A stretch of DNA of 64,000 bases from contig NZ_JNLQ01000002.1 in assembly GCF_000703165.1 (NCBI RefSeq), forward strand, positions 3,410,001 through 3,474,000, read 5' to 3'. The notes below the pieces were generated by a model. The model did no database searches and had not been told where the DNA came from. It saw only the letters and a list, made by a program, of their open reading frames with translations. Of the stretch, positions 1 to 6,346 are shown one piece after another. Numbering within the stretch: the first letter of the stretch is position 1; each line of letters opens with the position of its first letter. The translations under genes and the position numbers were made by a program. This stretch comes from Butyrivibrio sp. AE3004 (GTDB taxonomy: Bacteria > Bacillota > Clostridia > Lachnospirales > Lachnospiraceae).

Positions 1-1263
1 ATAATTTCAGATGCAAAGGTAATTCTGAAAAAAGGAGAAGGACGTACTATCAAAGCAGGCGGAGCCTGGATTTTCGATAATGAGATAAACAGAGTGGATG
101 GTGATTTTGAAAATGGTGATATTATCACTGTACACGACCATGATGGGTATTTTATGGGGTATGGTTTTATAAATACAAATTCGAAGATCAGGGTTCGAAT
201 GATGTCACGTAGAAAAGAGAATCCTGTAAATGAGGAGCTCATTGAAAAGAGAATACGAAATGCGTGGGAATACAGAAAAGCAGTAATGATCCCTTCCATA
301 TACGGAACAGGCTTTGAAACAAAAGAGGCTGATAGTGATGTACTTTCAAAGCTGTCTTGCAGACTGGTATTTGGTGAGGCTGATTTTTTACCGGGTATTA
401 CTATAGATAAGTTTTCGGACGTACTTGTTATTGAGTCTTTGGCGCTTGGAACTGATCGTATGAAATCTTTGATTCTCGATAAATGCAGGGAGGTACTTGC
501 TAAGGACAATGTCATAATAAGGGGCATTTTTGAGAGAAGCGATGCAAAGGTTCGCGAACAGGAGGGATTACAGAGAATAAAAGGCTTTATCGGAGAGCCC
601 TTTGATACAAAAGTACTGATTGAGGAAAATGGTGTTAAGTATTATGTTGATGTTGAGAATGGACAGAAAACTGGATTTTTCCTTGACCAGAAGAACAACA
701 GAAGAGCTATAGCGTCATTGTGCAAAGGAAAAAAGGTTCTGGATTGCTTTACACATACGGGGTCATTCGGACTTAACTGTGCCAAGGCAGGCGCAAAATC
801 GGTTCTGGCTGTTGATGCATCAGATCTTGGTTGTGCTCAGGCAGAGGAAAATGCACGATTGAATGGGCTTGAAGATATAATAAAGTTTAAATGTGCTGAT
901 GTATTTGATCTTTTGCCTGACTTGGAGAAACAGGGAGAACAATATGATGTAGTTATCCTTGACCCGCCTGCATTTACGAAGTCAAGAGCATCAATAAAGA
1001 AGGCCGTTACCGGATACAGAGAAATCAATATCAGAGGAATGAAGCTTGTTAAAAATGGTGGACTTTTAGCAACCTGCTCATGTTCTCATTTTATGGATGA
1101 AGAGCTTTTTGCAAAAACCATAAAAGAGGCGGCCCGTAGTGCGCATAAACAGCTAAGGCAGGTTGAATTCAGGCAACAGGCAGCAGATCATCCTATCCTG
1201 TGGTCTAATGATGCTTCATATTATTTAAAATTCTATATTTTCCAGGTTACGGAGGAAATGTAA
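1..1263 (+). CDS. RlmI-family 23S rRNA cytosine methyltransferase (5' partial)
   Basis: Class I SAM-dependent methyltransferase of the RlmI/YccW family, which methylates a cytosine of 23S rRNA. The frame is open to the first base of the window. A GTG at 94 could be mistaken for the start, but the codons before it read as the family's N-terminal PUA segment (LKKGEGRTIKAGGAWIF), so the true start lies just outside. Counting from the window edge, the SAM-binding motif DCFTHTGSFG is near residue 247, the catalytic-domain motif ILDPPAFTKSR near 319 and CSCSHFM, which holds the likely catalytic cysteine region, near 360. At least 420 residues are present, about full length for the family. It converges on the next gene, with a hairpin between them. 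Family assignment is firm; the exact target base is known only by family. Confidence 0.9.
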   Translation: MISDAKVILKKGEGRTIKAGGAWIFDNEINRVDGDFENGDIITVHDHDGYFMGYGFINTNSKIRVRMMSRRKENPVNEELIEKRIRNAWEYRKAVMIPSIYGTGFETKEADSDVLSKLSCRLVFGEADFLPGITIDKFSDVLVIESLALGTDRMKSLILDKCREVLAKDNVIIRGIFERSDAKVREQEGLQRIKGFIGEPFDTKVLIEENGVKYYVDVENGQKTGFFLDQKNNRRAIASLCKGKKVLDCFTHTGSFGLNCAKAGAKSVLAVDASDLGCAQAEENARLNGLEDIIKFKCADVFDLLPDLEKQGEQYDVVILDPPAFTKSRASIKKAVTGYREINIRGMKLVKNGGLLATCSCSHFMDEELFAKTIKEAARSAHKQLRQVEFRQQAADHPILWSNDASYYLKFYIFQVTEEM

Positions 1264-1270
1264 AAAACAA

Positions 1271-1303
1271 GCTCCACCGGGTTTTATTAAAACCGGCGGA
1301 GCT
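1271..1303 (-). terminator. Hairpin terminator between convergent genes
   Basis: The arms GCTCCACCGGGTTTT and AAAACCGGCGGAGC form a stem with one mismatch and a short loop. On the minus strand it is followed by TGTTTTTT, so it mainly ends the minus-strand gene; the plus side has only a weak T-run. Confidence 0.75.
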
Positions 1304-1309
1304 AAATTA

Positions 1310-1702
1310 TTAGAATGTTATTGTTTTTGGTGCTTCTGTAAATGAAGAAAAAGTTGCTGTTGCATTCTTGAGATACAGTACTTCGGTATTATCATCCTCT
1401 GCAGAGTACATACCCTGAAGAGAAGGATATGCATCCAGCATATGTTTTTTTGCTTCTATTCTGTCATCACGAACAAGTTCTCCGGCAACACGAAGCCATT
1501 TGCCTTCCATAAAGGCACATATTTCTACTTTGGGATTAGCCTGAATTTGTTTGGACACGTCCTTAACTTTTCCGGTCTGAATATAGAGCTTATCTTCAAA
1601 GATATCAACCGTTCCAAAAGGACGAACTCTTGGCTGGTCTCCATCAACTGTAGCCAGATAATAGGTACCGCATTTTTTCAAAAATTCGTAAACTTCCTGC
1701 AT
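1310..1702 (-). CDS. Pyridoxamine 5'-phosphate oxidase-like FMN-binding protein
   Basis: Small (130 aa) flavin split-barrel protein of the PNPOx-like superfamily. The N-terminal pattern LATVDGDQPRVRPFG, followed by LYIQTGKVKDVSKQI and ICAFMEGKWLRVAGE, is the usual arrangement of the family's FMN-binding barrel strands. These short clostridial members are not pyridoxine-biosynthesis enzymes; their substrates are mostly unknown and flavin reductase or general redox roles are proposed. The start is supported by AAAGGAGG shortly upstream on the minus strand. It is a single-gene unit, divergent from the NAD+ diphosphatase gene and convergent with the rRNA methyltransferase gene. Function beyond flavin binding is inference. 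Confidence 0.85.
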   Translation of the reverse strand: MQEVYEFLKKCGTYYLATVDGDQPRVRPFGTVDIFEDKLYIQTGKVKDVSKQIQANPKVEICAFMEGKWLRVAGELVRDDRIEAKKHMLDAYPSLQGMYSAEDDNTEVLYLKNATATFSSFTEAPKTITF

Positions 1703-1769
1703 TGTATGCCTCCTTTAGAATAGATTGTGTAAAATATATTATAAATCCGATTTTTAATAAAAACAAGCA

Positions 1770-1796
1770 TTGTAAACAAGGTGGGTACTGTATAAT
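1770..1796 (+). promoter_or_regulatory. Promoter placing +1 at or next to the nudC start codon
   Basis: A perfect -10 TATAAT at 1791-1796 is preceded by TTGTAA at 1770-1775, a 15-bp spacer. The ATG at 1805 begins eight bases after the -10, so transcription would start at about the start codon. No ribosome site lies between. Confidence 0.6.
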
Positions 1797-1804
1797 ATAA
1801 AATT

Positions 1805-2674
1805 ATGATACAGGAAATATTACCGAAAGTTTTTCACAATGAATTTAAAAACGAGCTTCCAAACTCTGATGATTATATATTTTCATTCAGGGGCAGGGAG
1901 CTTTTGTGCGTTTTGGGAGATAATGGTGAGTTCAGGTGTCCTAAATTTTGTGAGACCGGAATTGAGTCTGAGGATCTTATATATCTTTTCAAAATTGATG
2001 ATACAAAATTCTTTTTGCCTAAAAGAGAATACGGTTTTTACATATCTGAGCTTTTAAATGAATTAGATTTCGAAAGGCAGTATCATTATGAGGATATAAG
2101 GATTCTTAGACGTGCTGATCCGGGATATCTGTGCTTTGCGGGGATGACGGCATATCATTTGTATGTCTGGTATCGTGATAACAGGTTTTGCGGTAGATGT
2201 GGCACTAAAACAGTCATTTATGATAAAGAAAGAGCACTAAAATGCCCAAACTGCGGCAATATTATATACCCTAAGATTTGCCCTGCAGTAATAGTAGGAG
2301 TGACTGACAAGAATAAGATAATGATGACAAGATATGCCGGCAGAGCTTATAAGGGAAATGCTTTGATAGCGGGATTTTGTGAAATCGGAGAAACTGCAGA
2401 GGATACCGTAAGACGTGAAGTATTTGAGGAAGTAGGATTACAGGTTAAGAATATCAGATATTTTGCCAGTCAACCCTGGGGATTTGACTCAAACCTGTTG
2501 CTTGGTTTTTTCTGTGAGCTTGATGGAAAAGGGGATATTCATATTGATGAAAATGAACTTGCAAAAGCAGAATGGGTTGATAGGAGTGAAATAGGTGAAG
2601 AAGCAAAAAACCTAAGCCTTACAGCTACTATGATGATGCATTTTAAAGAGCATCCCGAGTTGTTTTTGCATTGA
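1805..2674 (+). CDS. nudC: NAD(+) diphosphatase NudC (Nudix hydrolase)
   Basis: Hydrolyses NAD(H) to NMN(H) and AMP; family members also remove NAD caps from RNA. The 289-aa protein has the standard layout: an N-terminal domain, a four-cysteine zinc ribbon (CGRCG near residue 129, CPNCG near 147), a Nudix box at about 190-212 whose GETAEDTVRREVFEEVG core keeps the metal-binding REVFEE glutamates, and the NudC-specific SQPWGF motif near 221 (usually SQPWPF). The N-terminus MIQEILPKVFHNEF resembles other NudC starts, so this start is probably right although it has no ribosome site and lies only eight bases after a -10 box. It is followed after 24 bp by a small membrane-protein gene that may be co-transcribed. 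Confidence 0.92.
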   Translation: MIQEILPKVFHNEFKNELPNSDDYIFSFRGRELLCVLGDNGEFRCPKFCETGIESEDLIYLFKIDDTKFFLPKREYGFYISELLNELDFERQYHYEDIRILRRADPGYLCFAGMTAYHLYVWYRDNRFCGRCGTKTVIYDKERALKCPNCGNIIYPKICPAVIVGVTDKNKIMMTRYAGRAYKGNALIAGFCEIGETAEDTVRREVFEEVGLQVKNIRYFASQPWGFDSNLLLGFFCELDGKGDIHIDENELAKAEWVDRSEIGEEAKNLSLTATMMMHFKEHPELFLH

Positions 2675-2698
2675 TTATTGAAGCAAAGGGGGATAACT

Positions 2699-3172
2699 AT
2701 GGAAGAGAAAATGAGGAAGATCGGAAGACAAATGGGTATAAGGATGGGAATTCTTATGAGTTTTTGTCTGGCACTTGTAGGAACACTTACATCAGGGCAC
2801 TTCACTGTTTTCGGGTTTATAATCAGTTTCATTCTCAGTTCTGTTATCAGCTTGCTAATAGGTTTTTTTATTCCGGTGGGGAAAATCTCAGGGGATGTTT
2901 GCAGAAAGCTCAGGCTTGAGAGGGGGAAAATAGGAGCAAGATTAGTTGAGACATTGATTTCAGACCTGATATATACACCCATAATAACTCTGGCGATGGT
3001 TGCACTTGCTTATAATATGGCAATGAAACAGAGTGGAGGAATGGCAGAAATCCGGTTTTTACCTATGTTTTTTAGTTCTTTGATCATCTGCTTTGTTGCA
3101 GCATTTATTCTTATTTTTATTTTTATGCCGATGATACTAAAACATCTAATGAAGAAAAATGATTTAGTGTGA
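2699..3172 (+). CDS. Small four-helix membrane protein, unknown function
   Basis: Integral membrane protein of 157 aa, possibly DUF2798-like. Four hydrophobic segments are visible: roughly residues 16-32, 38-60, 90-112 and 128-150, the last followed by a basic tail (KHLMKKND). The start is set at the ATG preceded by AAAGGGGG about seven bases upstream; an ATG seven codons earlier has no ribosome site. It follows nudC by 24 bp on the same strand and is likely co-transcribed with it. A hairpin terminator lies about 80 bp beyond the stop, and a second small hairpin (ATCCTGC/GCAGGAT, 3202-3220) precedes it. I do not recognise a function. Confidence 0.75.
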   Translation: MEEKMRKIGRQMGIRMGILMSFCLALVGTLTSGHFTVFGFIISFILSSVISLLIGFFIPVGKISGDVCRKLRLERGKIGARLVETLISDLIYTPIITLAMVALAYNMAMKQSGGMAEIRFLPMFFSSLIICFVAAFILIFIFMPMILKHLMKKNDLV

Positions 3173-3253
3173 TTTTAATTTAAATGAAAATGCTTTCAAT
3201 AATCCTGCGTTTTGCAGGATCCGTTCTTTAAAAAAATAGGAAGCCAGTCCAAC

Positions 3254-3294
3254 AAAAAAGCCCGCCTTTATATGAAAAAAGGGTGGGCTTTTAC
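3254..3294. terminator. Bidirectional rho-independent terminator
   Basis: AAAAAGCCCGCCTTT pairs with AAAGGGTGGGCTTTT across a short loop, with A and T runs on both sides, so it can serve the plus-strand membrane-protein gene and the convergent LUD-domain gene. Confidence 0.85.
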
Positions 3295-3305
3295 GTATGA
3301 AAGAT

Positions 3306-3935
3306 TTAAAAACCAAGATTGTCATTTACAAGAATTACATGTATTCTTCCTTCATGTCTTGAAAATCTCGTCATGAGAAACTGGCAGCAAATTGTGTCAG
3401 GAGATTTACAATCCATGCAGCTTCCTGTTTTGGCACATGGAGTAGAAAGTCCAAAACGCTGAGCATTTATTGGAGCAGCGACGTTTCTTGCTCTTTTCAT
3501 GGCACTGTCTACATCAGGACAGATCTTATTCATTCCGATTATAAATAAAACTTTTTTAGGACCCTGTGCTATAGCAGAAACTCTGTTAGAGTTACCGTCG
3601 ATATTTATCAGAATGCCGTCTTCAGTCATGGCGTTAGCACTTGATAAAAAGTAATCTGCATCATAAGCTGCAAGCATTGCAGCACGTTTGTCTGTTGCTG
3701 CATCACGGTCAATAAAGTTATAATCTGAAGTCTTTAAGGAATCAACAAGACCTATTTCGTGAGCACTCATTGCTCCGCCCATTGCGATGGAACTTCCCTT
3801 TGGAATGAGCTCTAAAGCGATTTTTAAAGCATCTTCTTTTGTAGCAGCGTAATACCCGCTCATGTTTCGAGACTCTAATCCACTTATTACTTTTTTTGAA
3901 AGAAGTTCGTTTCTCTTTGTTACCATTTCATTCAT
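3306..3935 (-). CDS. LUD-domain protein (LutC/DUF162 family)
   Basis: About 209 aa, member of the lactate-utilisation LUD family (YkgG/LutC, DUF162). The stretch GSSIAMGGAMSAHEIGL and the later VDSAMKRARNVAAPINAQRF and TPCAKTGSCMDCKSPDTIC are typical of the single-domain clostridial form, in which a cysteine cluster near the C-terminus may bind metal. In LutABC these proteins belong to an iron-sulfur L-lactate oxidation complex; this gene stands alone, so that role is not shown. Two in-frame ATGs are possible: the one at 3941 lies only three bases from AGGAGG, the one at 3935 nine bases away, so 3935 is preferred. Confidence 0.82.
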   Translation of the reverse strand: MNEMVTKRNELLSKKVISGLESRNMSGYYAATKEDALKIALELIPKGSSIAMGGAMSAHEIGLVDSLKTSDYNFIDRDAATDKRAAMLAAYDADYFLSSANAMTEDGILINIDGNSNRVSAIAQGPKKVLFIIGMNKICPDVDSAMKRARNVAAPINAQRFGLSTPCAKTGSCMDCKSPDTICCQFLMTRFSRHEGRIHVILVNDNLGF

Positions 3936-4075
3936 AGCCATAATCCTCCTGATATTATTCGTGTACGATTAAATATTATTATAAAATATATCGAAATTTA
4001 CTAAAACAGGTATTTTCATCAAGATATAATTGTTACACAAATATTTCTGATAGTTACAAAAATAATAAAAAGGTA

Positions 4076-4103
4076 TTGATTTTTGTAAATAACGATGTAT
4101 AAT
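4076..4103 (+). promoter_or_regulatory. Strong sigma-A type promoter of a candidate small RNA
   Basis: TTGATT at 4076-4081, a 16-bp spacer, then a perfect TATAAT at 4098-4103. No protein gene with a usable ribosome site follows before a strong terminator 160 bp downstream. Confidence 0.75.
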
Positions 4104-4109
4104 GGAAAA

Positions 4110-4313
4110 TCGTAAGGGAACTATACAGAGGAATGACGTGTAATCAAAATAAAAGAGGGAACAGATACTATATTTGCACGGCAAAAAAATGGGGCACACG
4201 TACACTTTGGTGTATGTCATTAAAACATAATCATTTGGTGAAACATCATTCCTAAGATGGGTTGGCTGCGAAACAGGCGCAAAGAAGCGTCATGTTTCGC
4301 AGCCAATTTCTTT
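4110..4313 (+). ncRNA. Candidate structured small RNA, about 200 nt, family unknown
   Basis: A clear promoter is followed about 160 bases later by a strong terminator. In between, AGGAATGA (4129-4136) is exactly complementary to TCATTCCT (4246-4253), closing a domain that contains an 8-bp hairpin (ACGTACAC, loop TTTG, GTGTATGT; 4198-4217). The terminator has a 13-bp perfect stem (4262-4274 with 4294-4306) extended inward by GGCGC/GCGTC. I checked it by eye against 6S, SRP RNA, tmRNA, RNase P, T-box, c-di-GMP, THF, ZTP and fluoride consensus elements and found no match. A 40-codon reading frame (4133-4255) also fits inside, so a short peptide is the alternative, but its ribosome site is poorly placed. 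Confidence 0.6.
4262..4313 (+). terminator. Intrinsic terminator of the candidate small RNA
   Basis: TTGGCTGCGAAAC and GTTTCGCAGCCAA form a perfect 13-bp stem, followed by TTTCTTT. An inner GGCGC/GCGTC stem extends it. Confidence 0.85.
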
Positions 4314-4404
4314 ATACACAAAATCCATAACGTAATAAAATGTTAAAATTAGAAATATTTGAAACAATATAAACAATAGATAAAATAATATAATACTATT
4401 ATAT

Positions 4405-6256
4405 GATGTGGGTGTCAAAAGTATAGAAACACCCTAAAAATGCACATTGATAACTGAATAAAGCTATGTTTTAGTGCTGATCTGCGGTAAAATATTAGTA
4501 TCAAATCCAGTATTTAACGAGGTTTCAGCCATGTCATTCATCTTAAATGATCATCAGCAAGTGTCTCTTTTTGATTCTCTTACATTTCTCTCAGAAAGAA
4601 AACAGAAGATGCTTGAAAGTTCATGGGCTCATCAGTTTTCGCAAGAGATCTTTGTAAACATCAATGAGATGCTGTTTGCTCCATTATACAGCAGTAGTAC
4701 CAACTCAAGACCAAACGCTCCAATAAATGTTATCGTTGGCGCAATGATGCTTGCTGAGTTCAATGGCATTTCTGAGGATGAGATGATCGAAACCATGGAG
4801 TTTGATTTCCGTTATCAGTATGCTCTTCATACTACCAGCTTTGAGAAGCAGCCAATCAGTGACAGGACTTTCAGCCGTTTCCGTGAAAGAGTCTCAGCTT
4901 ATGAACTTGTGACTGGTATCGACCTTGTTCATGAGTGTATGGTTTCGCTTTCTGATCATATCTGCAAGTTCATGGACTTAAACCCTAACATTAGACGTAT
5001 GGACAGTATGATGATTGAGTCTAACATCAAGAAGATGGGACGTCTGGAACTGTTGTATACCTGCTTGTCAAATCTTGTAGCAAGCCTTAAACGAGGCGGT
5101 TACAATGACAAGATCAAAGGGTTGGAAGCTTATGCGGATCCTAACAACAGGAATCGTGTCGTATATTACGAAAAGGATATCCCTCAGTCAGAACGGATTC
5201 AAAAAGTAATCGATGATGCGGTCAAACTTCTTCCAACATGTAAGGATACCCATGGAGAAACCACTGACTATCAACTGCTTGAAAGAGCAATCTCAGAACA
5301 GACCAAGGATGATGGCAATGGCCATATCATTCCGAAAGATAAAGGTGAAATGAATGCCACTATTCTTCAGAATCCAGCTGATCCGGAGGCAACCTTCAGA
5401 AGTAAGGCTGGTAAAGAGCACCGCGGATATGTAGCCAATCTCACAGAAACTGTTGGTGAAAATGGATCCATTATCACAGACTACCAGTATGATGTGAATA
5501 CCAGAAGTGATGCATCATTCATCAAGGAATACATCGACAACCAGGAAGAATCTCCTGAAGCTATAGCGCTTATAACCGATGGAGCTTATGACAGCCATGA
5601 GATAAAAATGCAGGCTGCTAAAAAAGGCATTGCAGTTTTCTCAACAGGCCTTATTGGTAAACAACCAAATCCTATACTTGCTGAATTTGAGATCACAACT
5701 GAAGGTACGGTATCAAAATGTCCTGCTGGAAATGTTCCAAAGAGCACTTCTTACATAAAACAGACAAACAGCGCACGAGTATCTTTCACAAGAGAAACAT
5801 GTGAAAACTGTCCGCACCGATGTGAATGCAATCCGAAGCTGAAGAAGCGGACTGCCACAATGGTTATATCCTTAAACTCCAGAAAACGTTTGTTAGGATC
5901 TTTGGAGATTCTGGATGATGATACCAGAAATAAAATCGGCAGAATCAGGAACGGTGTAGAGACTTCACCGTCAATCCTCAGAAATAAATATGGCGTTGAT
6001 AAAATGCCTGTCCGTGGAAAGCTAAAGACAAAATACCGCTTTGGCTTTAAAGTTGGTGCCCAAAATTTCGCCAAACTGATGCGGTTTATTAAAGGTAAAT
6101 CGAAATGCCGGGCATTGGTTATGGAATGACGGTAATAAAGGGGATGAATATGCTCCTCAATAAGGAAATCTGTCATCAAACATAGTTTTATTCAGTTATC
6201 AATGTTCAAAATACATGTCAAGGTCACGTATAAATGTGACTTTTGGCACCTACATC
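4405..6256 (+). mobile_element. IS1182-like insertion sequence, copy 1
   Basis: An 1852-bp element with terminal inverted repeats GATGTGGGTGTCAAAAG (left) and GATGTAGGTGCCAAAAG (right complement), two mismatches in 17. The 7-bp ATTATAT at 4398-4404 recurs at 6257-6263 and is the likely target duplication. Inside the ends is a 27-bp subterminal inverted repeat with one mismatch (4445-4471 and 6178-6204; core CATTGATAACTGAATAAA). A single transposase gene fills the element. The element lies between the terminator of the small RNA and the promoter region of a membrane-protein gene. A second copy of the same length and the same encoded protein is at 20700-22551. Confidence 0.93.
4531..6129 (+). 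CDS. IS1182-family DDE transposase
   Basis: Cut-and-paste type DDE transposase, 532 aa from the ATG at 4531. That start has GAGG eight bases upstream; a GTG at 4474 would add 19 residues but lies at the end of the subterminal inverted repeat and lacks a ribosome site. The N-terminal part is the InsH-like domain (VIVGAMMLAEFNGISEDE, PISDRTFSRFRER). The first catalytic aspartate is in RRMDSMMIESN (about 157), the second in ITDGAYDSHE (about 350). A cysteine cluster, CENCPHRCECNPK near 425, is typical of the family. No frameshift or stop is present, so the protein is probably active. Confidence 0.94.
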   Translation: MSFILNDHQQVSLFDSLTFLSERKQKMLESSWAHQFSQEIFVNINEMLFAPLYSSSTNSRPNAPINVIVGAMMLAEFNGISEDEMIETMEFDFRYQYALHTTSFEKQPISDRTFSRFRERVSAYELVTGIDLVHECMVSLSDHICKFMDLNPNIRRMDSMMIESNIKKMGRLELLYTCLSNLVASLKRGGYNDKIKGLEAYADPNNRNRVVYYEKDIPQSERIQKVIDDAVKLLPTCKDTHGETTDYQLLERAISEQTKDDGNGHIIPKDKGEMNATILQNPADPEATFRSKAGKEHRGYVANLTETVGENGSIITDYQYDVNTRSDASFIKEYIDNQEESPEAIALITDGAYDSHEIKMQAAKKGIAVFSTGLIGKQPNPILAEFEITTEGTVSKCPAGNVPKSTSYIKQTNSARVSFTRETCENCPHRCECNPKLKKRTATMVISLNSRKRLLGSLEILDDDTRNKIGRIRNGVETSPSILRNKYGVDKMPVRGKLKTKYRFGFKVGAQNFAKLMRFIKGKSKCRALVME

Positions 6257-6346
6257 ATTATATTGTAATTAAGACATTTTGGATTTAGAATGCCTATGTA
6301 GTTGTATTGTTTTTTGAAAAAATAAATACACAAGGGGGAATATCAT

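Noticed and set aside
3969..4220. 83-codon minus-strand frame opposite the small RNA
   Set aside because: AT-rich, hydrophobic chance frame without ribosome site; the plus-strand promoter and terminator explain the region better.
4110..4313. 6S RNA
   Set aside because: The 5' and 3' ends do not pair with each other around a large central bubble as in 6S RNA.
5751..6179. 142-codon minus-strand frame inside the IS (and its twin at 22046-22474)
   Set aside because: Lies opposite the transposase coding strand, has no ribosome site and no recognisable family.
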